A DNA stretch of 64,000 bases from Paucibacter sp. TC2R-5 (GTDB lineage: Bacteria; Pseudomonadota; Gammaproteobacteria; Burkholderiales; Burkholderiaceae_C), in contig NZ_JAJIRQ010000002.1 of NCBI RefSeq assembly GCF_025717605.1, positions 515,884 through 579,883 on the forward strand. The letters run 5' to 3'. Under the pieces are notes generated by a model that saw only the letters and a program-made list of their open reading frames with translations, had not been told where the DNA came from and made no database searches. Below, piece after piece: positions 6,978 through 14,462 of this stretch. Numbering within the stretch: position 1 is the first letter of the stretch; each line of letters starts with the position of its first letter. The position numbers and the translations under genes were made by a program.

Positions 6978-7231
6978 GCCTTGTTCATTGACAACATCTG
7001 GTCGACCCGGTAGCTAGCCCCGCCAGACCAAAATAAAGCCAACAGCTACGCTGTCCCCGACGTGACAAGCTTTTCGAGCGGCTCCTCTAAATTGACATAA
7101 ATCCCGTGTATGGGCGCCACAGATGGGGATAAACCCCGGCGAGGAAGCGGGTCCGAGTCGATAGAGTGAAGCAGCGCTGCAAGCCAGGATGGTTTGACAG
7201 TCAGGTGCAGAAATAAGCAGGAGACAACACC

Positions 7232-8377
7232 ATGAAGAAGTTTCACATCACCCTTTTGGCGCTTGCGGGCAGTTTGCTCGTCAGCGCTTGTGGCGGCGGC
7301 AGCAGTGCCGATACCACGCCTGCCGTGTCCATCACGGCGGTCAAGGTCTTCGGCGACAGCCTGGCTGACTCGGGCACCTTCGGGCTCAAGTTCACGGTGC
7401 AAAGCCCGGACAGCTTGATCTACCCCGAGCGCATTGCAGCGGCCTATGGCCAGACCCTTTGCAATTTCTACACCTTTACCGGCGTGACCTTCGCCCCGAA
7501 TCCCAAGGCCGGTTGCAGCAACTTCGCCATCGGCGGCGGTGTGATCAATTCAGCCAGCTTGGCCGCAGCCGACCCACGCCGCGTGCCGGTTCAATTGGCA
7601 ACCGCAGCAGCCGTGGGCAGCTTCAGCCCCACCGACCTGGTGGTGATCGACGGCGGCGGCAATGACGCTGCCGACCTGGTGGGCGCCTACCTCACTATCC
7701 CCAGAGACGGCGGCGCGGCCTATATGAAGCTGCTGGGCACCCTGCTGACGCCGGCACAGGTCGGCGCGATCATGAGCGGCGGTGCAAGCACCATTGCAGC
7801 GGGCGGCGCCACCTATATGCTGGCCCTGGCCGATCTCTTCCATGCATCGATCAAAGCCAATGTGTTGGACAAATCAGCGCAGCGCGTCGTGATTCTGAAC
7901 ATGCCCAGCATCACCAACACCCCACGCTTTCAAATGGTGTTGGACGGTATAGCGGCCGCTTCGGGCGGCGGCACAGCAGGTGCAACGGCACGCGCCCAGT
8001 CGGACGCTTTGTTCAGATCCTGGATGACGGCCTTCAACAAGCAGCTGGACAGCAAATATGCCGGTGAAAGCAAGGTGGCGATCGTTGACTTCTATTCCGG
8101 CTTCAATGATCAAGTGAACTTCCCCGCGCAGTTCAGCCTCAGCAATGTGAAGACGCCTGCTTGCCCAGCGACAGGCATGGGCGCTGATGGCTTGCCGACC
8201 TACACCTTCGAAACCTGCACGGCCAAGGCCTTGTCGGCTGCACCGCCTGCCGGCGTCAGCGGCGCCGATTGGTGGAAGAGCTATGCCTTCTCCGATGGTT
8301 TCCACCCCACGCCCTATGGCCATCAGTTGTTGGGTCAGCTGGTTTCCAAGGCCATCGCCATCAAGGGTTGGCTGTAA
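7232..8377 (+). CDS. GDSL/SGNH-family esterase lipoprotein
   Basis: 381 residues. A lipoprotein signal ends LLVSAC with the lipidated Cys at 20, followed by a Gly-rich linker. The SGNH hydrolase blocks are clear: FGDSLADSG (nucleophile Ser about 43), the Gly of NFAIGG, GGGND (about 141-145), and DGFHPT with the catalytic Asp and His about 355-358. The family hydrolyses esters or lipids; this one should be anchored in the outer membrane or periplasm. A good AGGAGA precedes the ATG by eight bases. OmpW follows 31 bases downstream, suggesting one transcript. Confidence 0.92.
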   Translation: MKKFHITLLALAGSLLVSACGGGSSADTTPAVSITAVKVFGDSLADSGTFGLKFTVQSPDSLIYPERIAAAYGQTLCNFYTFTGVTFAPNPKAGCSNFAIGGGVINSASLAAADPRRVPVQLATAAAVGSFSPTDLVVIDGGGNDAADLVGAYLTIPRDGGAAYMKLLGTLLTPAQVGAIMSGGASTIAAGGATYMLALADLFHASIKANVLDKSAQRVVILNMPSITNTPRFQMVLDGIAAASGGGTAGATARAQSDALFRSWMTAFNKQLDSKYAGESKVAIVDFYSGFNDQVNFPAQFSLSNVKTPACPATGMGADGLPTYTFETCTAKALSAAPPAGVSGADWWKSYAFSDGFHPTPYGHQLLGQLVSKAIAIKGWL

Positions 8378-8408
8378 AGCGCGGCCGAGCATCAGGAGCA
8401 TTCACACC

Positions 8409-9077
8409 ATGAAAAAATATCTCTTCTCCCTGAGCGCGATCGCTGTTTTCGCAGCCGGCGCAGCACAAGCCCAAACCGTTGGCAGCTTCACAGTTCGACT
8501 CGGCGCCACGACGATCCGGCCGGCCGTCAGCAGCGGCGATCTGTCGGCACCCAGCCCCGCTGGCACCAAGGTTGATATCAACAATTCCAGCCAAGTCACC
8601 GGTGGCATTTTTTACATGTTGACCGAAAACATCGCCATCGATGTGCCCGTCGGCATTCCGTTCAAGCACGAAGTATTGGGCGCTGGCGCGATTGATGGCA
8701 CGGGCAAGCTGTCCGATGTCAAGGCCTTGCCCATCACCGTCACGGCGCAATACCGATTCGGCGCCCCCACCAGCATGTTCCGGCCCTTTGTCGGCGCGGG
8801 TGTGACCTATGCGGTGTTCTCCGATACCAAGGCCACCTCTGTGCTCTCCGGCATTACCGGCGGCTTGCCGAGCAATCCGACCACCATGTCGATGAAGAAC
8901 TCCTTCGGCCCGACCGTGCAACTGGGTCTGGACATGAAGCTCTTTGATCGCTGGTCGCTCAATGTCTCCGCCACCAAGGTGATGTTGAAAACGACCGGGT
9001 CCTTGTCCACCGGTCAGACCATCGAGGTTGAACTGAACCCGATGGCCTATTCATTCGGAGTTGGCTACACCTTCTAA
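8409..9077 (+). CDS. ompW: OmpW family outer membrane protein
   Basis: 222 residues with a Sec signal peptide cleaved after AQA (about residue 21). Alternating hydrophobic strands and the last residues YSFGVGYTF, ending in Phe, mark an eight-stranded outer-membrane barrel. OmpW members form a narrow hydrophobic channel for small hydrophobic molecules. The sequence contains the typical ALPITVTAQYRFG and FRPFVGAGVTY segments. The start at 8409 is chosen over an upstream in-frame start because the signal peptide begins there. A terminator follows directly. Confidence 0.9.
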   Translation: MKKYLFSLSAIAVFAAGAAQAQTVGSFTVRLGATTIRPAVSSGDLSAPSPAGTKVDINNSSQVTGGIFYMLTENIAIDVPVGIPFKHEVLGAGAIDGTGKLSDVKALPITVTAQYRFGAPTSMFRPFVGAGVTYAVFSDTKATSVLSGITGGLPSNPTTMSMKNSFGPTVQLGLDMKLFDRWSLNVSATKVMLKTTGSLSTGQTIEVELNPMAYSFGVGYTF

Positions 9078-9101
9078 GTGCTGCTCGTTCCGGGCTGAAG
9101 A

Positions 9102-9127
9102 AAGGGAGCCTTGGGCTCCCTTTTTCT
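9102..9127 (+). terminator. Rho-independent terminator after ompW
   Basis: GGGAGCC and GGCTCCC form a seven-base stem with a three-base loop, followed by a run of T (9121-9125). It closes the GDSL-ompW unit. Confidence 0.88.
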
Positions 9128-9137
9128 ATTCAGCTCA

Positions 9138-9773
9138 TCAGGCAATGCCGATGACCTTGTGCATCTGCACCGAGAGACGCCACTGCGGGTGTGCCATGCA
9201 ATAGGCGACCGCCTCGCAGGTGTGCTGGGCCTTCAGAATGCTGTCCATCGGTTGCAAGAAGAAATGCTGAAAGCCCATAGCTTCGAAGCGCTCGGGCCGC
9301 GCCAAGGGCTGTGGAAACACCAGTTTCAGCTCATGGCCATGCGTCAGGACCATCTCGGCATCGGCCTTGGGGCTGACGCAGATCCAGTCCAGGCCCGCCG
9401 GTGCAGGCTGGGTGCCATTGGTTTCCACCGCAATCTCGAAGCCGCGCGCATGCAGCGCGTCAATCAAGGCCGGGTCGATCTGCAACAAGGGCTCTCCGCC
9501 GGTGCAGACGACATAGGGCTTGCCGGCTACACCTGTTGGCCATTTGGAAGCAATTGAATCAGCCAGTTCTTCAGCAGTACTGAACTTGCCGCCACCCTCA
9601 CCATCGGTGCCTATGAAGTCGGTATCGCAAAACGTGCAGACCGCTGAAGTGCGATCTTCTTCCCTGCCGTTCCAAAGATTGCAACCGGCAAAGCGGCAGA
9701 ACACCGAAGCACGACCGGCTTGAGCGCCCTCGCCTTGCAAGGTGTAGAACATTTCTTTCACTGCGTAAGTCAT
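9138..9773 (-). CDS. queE: 7-carboxy-7-deazaguanine synthase
   Basis: 211 residues, a radical SAM enzyme that converts 6-carboxy-tetrahydropterin to 7-carboxy-7-deazaguanine in queuosine synthesis. The [4Fe-4S] cluster Cys are C31, C46 and C49, spaced CX14CX2C as in the structurally known Burkholderia enzyme and unlike the usual CX3CX2C. The N-terminal FYTLQGEG, the CTGGEPLLQ strand and VETNGT are present. It follows the queD-like gene by nine bases and is surely cotranscribed. queC is not in the window. Confidence 0.94.
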   Translation of the reverse strand: MTYAVKEMFYTLQGEGAQAGRASVFCRFAGCNLWNGREEDRTSAVCTFCDTDFIGTDGEGGGKFSTAEELADSIASKWPTGVAGKPYVVCTGGEPLLQIDPALIDALHARGFEIAVETNGTQPAPAGLDWICVSPKADAEMVLTHGHELKLVFPQPLARPERFEAMGFQHFFLQPMDSILKAQHTCEAVAYCMAHPQWRLSVQMHKVIGIA

Positions 9774-9782
9774 GCTGATCCT

Positions 9783-10889
9783 TCAGACCGGAATTACCGG
9801 CCCCTCAATATCCGCACTGACGATGGACCCGCAACCGCGCGTTTCATACATATCGACACGGTCCAATTGCGGCAGCACAGCCCGGCCCTTGGCCAGCACC
9901 CAGGCGGCCAGGCTGGCGGTGTCGCCATCGGGCAGATCGGCAATCTCGAACAGCGGCCGGTGATCGATCGCCTTGAAGATCGGATCGAACTGTGTCTTGA
10001 CGTCACCAAAGTCAACCGTCCAACCCATCAGCTGATCTAACTCGGCACTCAGGTGCAAGCGCAGCGTGTAGGTGTGGCCGTGGATGCCGCGCAGCGGGTG
10101 CTCGGTGGGCGCGCGCTTGAGCTGGATGGCGCTGTCCAATGTCAGCTCCTTCCAGATGCGGTAATTCTTGCCATCGAAGTTCGCACCACAGGAACCGGTT
10201 TCGTATACCGTCAGCCATGAGAGCTCGGGCAGCTGCGGCTTCATACGCGCCCACAGCCAAGCCGAGATGACCTCGCTGGTCGGGTTGCCCAAGCCTTCGA
10301 TCTCGTTCAGGCAGTGGTAGTTGAGCAGCATATGAAACGGCGCCCAGACTTCATCCAGATGGTCGTAGTCAACGCTCAGATCACGCTCGCCTAAATCCTG
10401 ATTCGCATGGACGATGACCTCGAAGCCATGGCCATGCATGCGGCCGCATTTATGCCCCGGCGGCACATTGGGTAGTTGGTGCGCCGCCTGGAAGCGATAG
10501 CGCCGCCAGACATGAGCCATGCCATCGGCGTCCAGATCGACGCCCGAATGTTGCGTGCTTTGAATGCCGACCTGCTGAATACCGGGCACGCCGAACTCGG
10601 TCTCCAAGCGTTGCTTGATCCAGCGTGCGATGTTCTCGTCGGTCGGCTCGGCGATCGAATGGTTGAGCAGGGCGTGATCCAAGGGTGCGGCGCAAGCTTC
10701 CAGGCGGCGGCGTAGCTCTTCCACCTCCGCACCCGGAAAAGGTGCCCAGTCGGGCGGCAAATGGGCTCGGATGGTGGCGAAATAGCTGTGGCCGTGCAGG
10801 CCGCGACTGCGGTGGCCCTCGGGCAGCGCGGAGATCTGGCAAGCAGACTCGAAGCTGCAGGAGGCGGAGTAAATCGTTTGAGTGCGCAT
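9783..10889 (-). CDS. queD: Three-domain 6-carboxytetrahydropterin synthase (QueD-like)
   Basis: 368 residues, three times the usual QueD length of about 120. Three tandem T-fold units are visible. The middle unit (about 128-245) has the full zinc triad H137, H152, H154, the catalytic Cys148 in GHKCGRMHGHG and the substrate Glu in VYETGSCG. Unit 1 (about 5-125) keeps LHGHSY and LDHALLN but has Cys17 where the first zinc His should be, and no catalytic Cys. Unit 3 (about 248-360) keeps GIHGHTY and MYETRGCG but lacks the first His (DSAIQL). The reaction makes 6-carboxytetrahydropterin, the substrate of QueE encoded next. Confidence 0.88.
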   Translation of the reverse strand: MRTQTIYSASCSFESACQISALPEGHRSRGLHGHSYFATIRAHLPPDWAPFPGAEVEELRRRLEACAAPLDHALLNHSIAEPTDENIARWIKQRLETEFGVPGIQQVGIQSTQHSGVDLDADGMAHVWRRYRFQAAHQLPNVPPGHKCGRMHGHGFEVIVHANQDLGERDLSVDYDHLDEVWAPFHMLLNYHCLNEIEGLGNPTSEVISAWLWARMKPQLPELSWLTVYETGSCGANFDGKNYRIWKELTLDSAIQLKRAPTEHPLRGIHGHTYTLRLHLSAELDQLMGWTVDFGDVKTQFDPIFKAIDHRPLFEIADLPDGDTASLAAWVLAKGRAVLPQLDRVDMYETRGCGSIVSADIEGPVIPV

Positions 10890-10949
10890 GAATATCGTGC
10901 CGGCCGGCGAGGCGGGCTGGTTTGAGCCTGAAAAGCAGCGCTCTGTATC

Positions 10950-11175
10950 TATCTCCTTATTGTAATTTTTATACTTGGTAGTCGTAGTGGTGCAGGCCTG
11001 TGGCTGTGGGTAAGTGCAGTTTTCTCAGTCGATTCAAGCACTTGGATGCGGCCAAACAATGTGGGCCAATGTGCCTGAACATTCGCATGGGCAGATAACA
11101 ACTTTGCAAAACGAGACTGAGCTGTGGATAAGTCAACGGTTGTTCAAATGCTATCCACAGCTTTGTGCACAGCGA
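10950..11175. other. Origin-like DnaA-box module B (diverged copy of A)
   Basis: An AT-rich stretch (10952-10973), degenerate triplets (10974-10990), a GC-rich segment and box-like sites at 11005-11013 (TGTGGGTAA, one change), 11123-11131 (perfect), 11151-11159 (CTATCCACA, one change) and 11163-11171 (TTGTGCACA, one change). Aligned without gaps to 6791-6890, 65 of 100 bases match by my hand count, and distances between landmarks agree to the base up to AAAC.ATGTGGGC (11054). It fills most of the 295-base gap between the queD-like gene and the methyltransferase. Confidence 0.55.
11123..11131 (-). promoter_or_regulatory. DnaA box B2 (perfect)
   Basis: Exact TTATCCACA on the minus strand, 118 bases from the degenerate first box and 28 from the third, the same geometry as in module A. 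Confidence 0.75.
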
Positions 11176-11184
11176 TTTCCGGCT

Positions 11185-11883
11185 CTAAAAGCCTTTGCGT
11201 CGATAGTGCAGCAGCCGGCCACTATAGGCCGGCACGCCCAGGCCGGCCAGTGACTTGATGCTCTGCTCGGCCAGTGTGTAGCCCAGTGCTGCCATATGCT
11301 TGCTGAAGGCCGAGCGGTTGCCGCGGTTGGGGTCGACGATCATCACTTCGCTGGCGGGCAGCGCATGTTGGTTGATGAAGTCCGCCAGCGTGCCGGCCTC
11401 ATCGCGCTCGTACAGCACATCGCTGCCCATGATCAGATCAAAACGGCCTTGCACCAGCGGCACGCGCAGCGTCGGCGCCTGGCCGGCGATCAGGGGCGCC
11501 CAGTTGCCATGGCAGTAGCGCAGTGGCGGCAGGTCGTTGAGGCGCAGGTTCTCCAGCATGAAGCTGGCGGCCATCGGATGGCAGTCGCTGGCGGTGACGA
11601 GGCTGCCGCGCCGGTGGCTGACCAGGCTGGCCAGTCCCAGGCCGCAGCCGATCTCCAGAATGCTTTCGTCTTTGACCATGGGCCGCTTGGCCATTGCCTC
11701 GGCCAGATGCAGGCCGGACGGCCATAGCAAGCCGAACAAGGGCCAGGCCGCCGAGGAAATGCCCAGCGCCTCGGCCTCGCCCAGCGGGTCGGCGAATTGC
11801 TGCTTATCGAGCAGCGAGCGTATGGTCAGCGCGGCTGCGCCTTCAATGCTGATGCATTCCTGTTTGTACAGAAAACCGGGCAT
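11185..11883 (-). CDS. Class I SAM-dependent methyltransferase (protein-lysine type)
   Basis: 232 residues. The SAM-binding motif I ILEIGCGLGLASL is near residue 80, followed by TASDCHPMAASFMLENLRLND and FDLIMGSDVLYERD. This set is typical of the Methyltransf_16 group (nicotinamide/protein N-lysine methyltransferases such as ETFB-lysine methyltransferase). The start at 11883 (MPGFLYKQE) is preferred; an in-frame Met at 11898 is possible. The target is unknown. It lies upstream of the queD operon in the same direction but the DnaA-box module separates them. Confidence 0.82.
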   Translation of the reverse strand: MPGFLYKQECISIEGAAALTIRSLLDKQQFADPLGEAEALGISSAAWPLFGLLWPSGLHLAEAMAKRPMVKDESILEIGCGLGLASLVSHRRGSLVTASDCHPMAASFMLENLRLNDLPPLRYCHGNWAPLIAGQAPTLRVPLVQGRFDLIMGSDVLYERDEAGTLADFINQHALPASEVMIVDPNRGNRSAFSKHMAALGYTLAEQSIKSLAGLGVPAYSGRLLHYRRKGF

Positions 11884-12058
11884 GACGATTCCCCTCACGG
11901 GTCACCAAGCGCGGTTTGAGCGCGCGCATGGTCTTTCAATCGGCGCAATGCAGCACGGGGATGGTCGGGTCAAACGCCTGAGTGGGCGATGACGGGAGGC
12001 AGGCACGGAGGCAAGACGGAGAGCCCTCAGTGTAGGGCCCGCCAGGCTTTGGCTTGCC

Positions 12059-14320
12059 TTATCTGCGCCCGCCGCGCGACTGCCACAGCGGCTTCTTGCC
12101 CTTCAAGTGCCGCTCAATCCCGTCGTTAAGCCGGCTGCGCAAATCGACCACATCCGCCACCTGGCCGAAAACACCAGGGAAGCGCAGATCCAGCCACAAC
12201 CAAAGTGTGCAGGAACGCAAAGCTTGCTCCATGCGGTCGAGCCGGCTGTGTTCGTCCACTTCCTGCAGAAACCAGGGCGAGCCGGCTTTGCCGGTGATGG
12301 CATGGCGGTGCGTCCATTCGAGGAACTGCTGCACCTGTGCGTCGGTGCGGGTGTCGACCGGCGCTTGGGCATAGATGAAGCGCTGCTTGAGGCCAAGCGA
12401 GCCGGCGCTGCGGTCCAGCTCATCGGCCAGCTGCAGCATCTGTTCCAACTCGGCCACTTCGAAATGTGCATCGTCCAGGCGCAGCTGATCCATGAAGACG
12501 GTCAAGACCGCATGCAGCTTGTTGAGTCCCAGGCGGGTGGCGATGGTGTTGACATGCCACCAGTTCGGCGCCACGGCGGCCTTGAACTCGCGCGGGGCGC
12601 GTGGCGTCTTGGGCAGCAGCTCTTTGAGCGTACGCGCCGCTTTGACCTCGGCCTCGCGCAGCACGCCGACAAAGCCTTCGTCATGCATGCCATAACGCCC
12701 AGCCCGACCGGCAATCTGGTGCACCTCGGAGACGGTCAGATCACGGTCACCCTGGCCGTCGAACTTGCTCATGGTGCTGAACAGCACGCGCCGAATCGGC
12801 AGATTCAGGCCCATGCCGATGGCATCGGTGGCGACCAATACATGGCTGGCGCCTTGGGCAAAGCGCTCGGCCTCGCGGCGCCGCACCTCGGGCGGCAGCG
12901 CGCCATAGATGACCGAGACCGGGTGGCCTTCGGCAGCGATCTGATCGCGCAACATCAAGACCTCGCGGCGGCTGAAGGCCACCACCGCGTCGCCCTTCTT
13001 GAGTGCCGCGATGGACACCGGCGCGGGCAGCAGCTGCACCTCTTGCTTGCGCTCGAAATGGCGCACCGTGCAGCGCTCGCCGCACAGGCCCAAAAGGTTC
13101 TCGATCGCCGGCACCGCATAGGCCGAACAGATGATGATCAGCTCATTGGCCGGCACCGCCACGATGGCCTGCGTCCAGGCCCAGCCGCGGTAGAGATCGA
13201 AGAGCATCTGTGCTTCGTCGATCACCGCCACGTCGATGGGCTTGGTGGTGTTGACCATTTCGATGGTGCTGGACACCACGCGGGCGGCTTCGGCCGGCAC
13301 ATTCTCTTCGCCGGTCAGCAGCGAGCAGGGCACGCCGCGGCCGACCAGGCGGTCGCGGCCTTCCAGCGCCAACAAGCGCAGCGGTGCCAGGTAGGCGCCG
13401 TCGTGTGCTTGCGTTAGGCGTTCAAACGCCGCATGGGTCTTGCCGCTGTTCGGCGGGCCGACAAACAGGGTGACGGTGCGCTGCAGGCGGCGCGCGGCGT
13501 CAAAGGTGTCGGGATAGCCTTGAAAAGCCAACTCGCTATTCAGTCCGGCCAGGGTGTTGAGCTCGGCGACACGGTTCTCCCAGCGGTCTTGGGCGCGCGT
13601 GCAGCCGGCTTTCAGCTCGGCAATGCCTTGCGGGGTCGCGCATTCGGCCTGCAGACGCGGCAGCAGCGAATCCATATGCTCGGCGTGGCCGGAGGCGCTG
13701 CGCGCGATCAAGCCCTCAATATGGGCCAGCAATTCGCTCGCATGCTCGAACGCGGGCTGCGGGCCGATGGCGGCTTGCAGTGCCGCCTGATCGCCGCTGC
13801 GGAAGAAATCCCAGATCGGGCCGGCATCGGCGCTGACCTTGAAGGCCACCGGCACCTGCCAGCCGGCATGCGAGAGCTTCAAGGCCTGTTTGCACAAGCG
13901 GCTCCAAGCCAGGCCACTGCGGCTCAAGCCGACGGCCTCCAGCTGGGCCGCGCGTTGCAGCATCAGTGCGCGTACGCCAGGCGCAGTGCCGACGACATCG
14001 AGGTGCGCCAGGGCGACGCTCATCAAGTCGGGTGCGATCCAGCGGCTGGGCCGCGCGCCCGCGACGGCTTTTTGCAAGAGGATCAAACCCTGTTGATCGA
14101 GTTGTTCCTCGGCGCCTTCGGCATCGCTGAAATCGGCCGGCGTGCTGACTTGCGGCAGCTGGTAGGCGGCTTGGCGGATACGCAGCAATTCCTCGGGCCC
14201 GATCTCGGGCGGCAGGCGGCTCAGGTGGCGGGCAACCGGCAGGGCGGGGCCCTTGTTGGCGACGGGGGGCTTTGTTTGTTGTTTGTTTTCAATCACCCCG
14301 CGAGTTGAACACAGCTTCAT
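12059..14320 (-). CDS. Suv3-like DExH/D RNA helicase
   Basis: 753 residues. Walker A GPPNSGKT is at 288-295, motif II DEAQ at 368-371, SAYAVPAIENLLG follows, and QIAGRAGRYG (motif VI) is near 550. The N-terminal 280 residues are helical and the C-terminal part has the Suv3 helical region. Suv3 helicases unwind structured RNA, in mitochondria together with PNPase-like exonuclease; bacterial copies are patchy. The start at 14320 (MKLCSTRG) is chosen because longer frames run into a perfect inverted repeat. It is divergent from the antiporter gene. Confidence 0.88.
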   Translation of the reverse strand: MKLCSTRGVIENKQQTKPPVANKGPALPVARHLSRLPPEIGPEELLRIRQAAYQLPQVSTPADFSDAEGAEEQLDQQGLILLQKAVAGARPSRWIAPDLMSVALAHLDVVGTAPGVRALMLQRAAQLEAVGLSRSGLAWSRLCKQALKLSHAGWQVPVAFKVSADAGPIWDFFRSGDQAALQAAIGPQPAFEHASELLAHIEGLIARSASGHAEHMDSLLPRLQAECATPQGIAELKAGCTRAQDRWENRVAELNTLAGLNSELAFQGYPDTFDAARRLQRTVTLFVGPPNSGKTHAAFERLTQAHDGAYLAPLRLLALEGRDRLVGRGVPCSLLTGEENVPAEAARVVSSTIEMVNTTKPIDVAVIDEAQMLFDLYRGWAWTQAIVAVPANELIIICSAYAVPAIENLLGLCGERCTVRHFERKQEVQLLPAPVSIAALKKGDAVVAFSRREVLMLRDQIAAEGHPVSVIYGALPPEVRRREAERFAQGASHVLVATDAIGMGLNLPIRRVLFSTMSKFDGQGDRDLTVSEVHQIAGRAGRYGMHDEGFVGVLREAEVKAARTLKELLPKTPRAPREFKAAVAPNWWHVNTIATRLGLNKLHAVLTVFMDQLRLDDAHFEVAELEQMLQLADELDRSAGSLGLKQRFIYAQAPVDTRTDAQVQQFLEWTHRHAITGKAGSPWFLQEVDEHSRLDRMEQALRSCTLWLWLDLRFPGVFGQVADVVDLRSRLNDGIERHLKGKKPLWQSRGGRR

Positions 14321-14360
14321 GGCGACGGTGGGGCGGGCGCTGAACTCTGTTTTCCGCCCC

Positions 14361-14434
14361 AAAATGGGGTCAGGTTCATTTTCCCCCCTTTGTTCTGCGC
14401 CAAGGCGAGAAGAAAATGAACCTGACCCCATTTT
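14361..14434. repeat. Perfect 23-bp inverted repeat (REP/MITE-like)
   Basis: The left arm 14361-14383 and right arm 14412-14434 are perfect reverse complements around a 28-base loop; the core is TGGGGTCAGGTTCATTTTC. Sequences with a GGGTCAGGT core are frequent in proteobacteria and are commonly near RAYT-type (IS200-like) transposase genes. Here it sits in the 142-base gap between divergent helicase and antiporter starts, where it would form a strong hairpin in either transcript. No transposase is in the window. Confidence 0.85.
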
Positions 14435-14462
14435 CAAAAATCTCGCAAACTCAAGCCCCGTC

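Larger units (their letters stand above)
6752..6985. other. Origin-like DnaA-box module A
   Basis: Read on the minus strand the order is: DnaA box TTATCCACA (6830-6822), GC-rich GCCCGC, then CTACTAAGACTACTAAG (6807-6791), then an AT-rich tract to about 6752. The triplets match the DnaA-trio pattern (3'-[G/A]A[T/A]-5' repeats) on the complementary strand, and the layout box, GC-rich spacer, trio, AT-rich DNA is that of the bacterial basal unwinding system. Two further perfect boxes lie at 6941-6949 and 6969-6977. No dnaA, dnaN or parAB is in the window, so true origin function is unproven; a regulatory or DnaA-titration role is equally open. Confidence 0.55.
6692..7231. other. 540-base intergenic region with DnaA-box module A
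   Basis: This is the longest gap in the window. Its left part is AT-rich (6752-6800), then come the triplet repeat, a GC-rich spacer and three DnaA boxes (6791-6977). The right part (6990-7210) is ordinary; TTGACA at 7092-7097 has no convincing -10. The promoters of the divergent mazG-exonuclease operon and the GDSL gene must lie here. Confidence 0.8.

Noticed and set aside
7092-7120. TTGACA promoter of the GDSL gene
   Set aside because: No acceptable -10 at the right distance.
12107-13417. Plus-strand frame of 436 codons
   Set aside because: Opposite the Suv3-like helicase; composition rich in His, Gln and Gly typical of antisense frames in GC-rich DNA.
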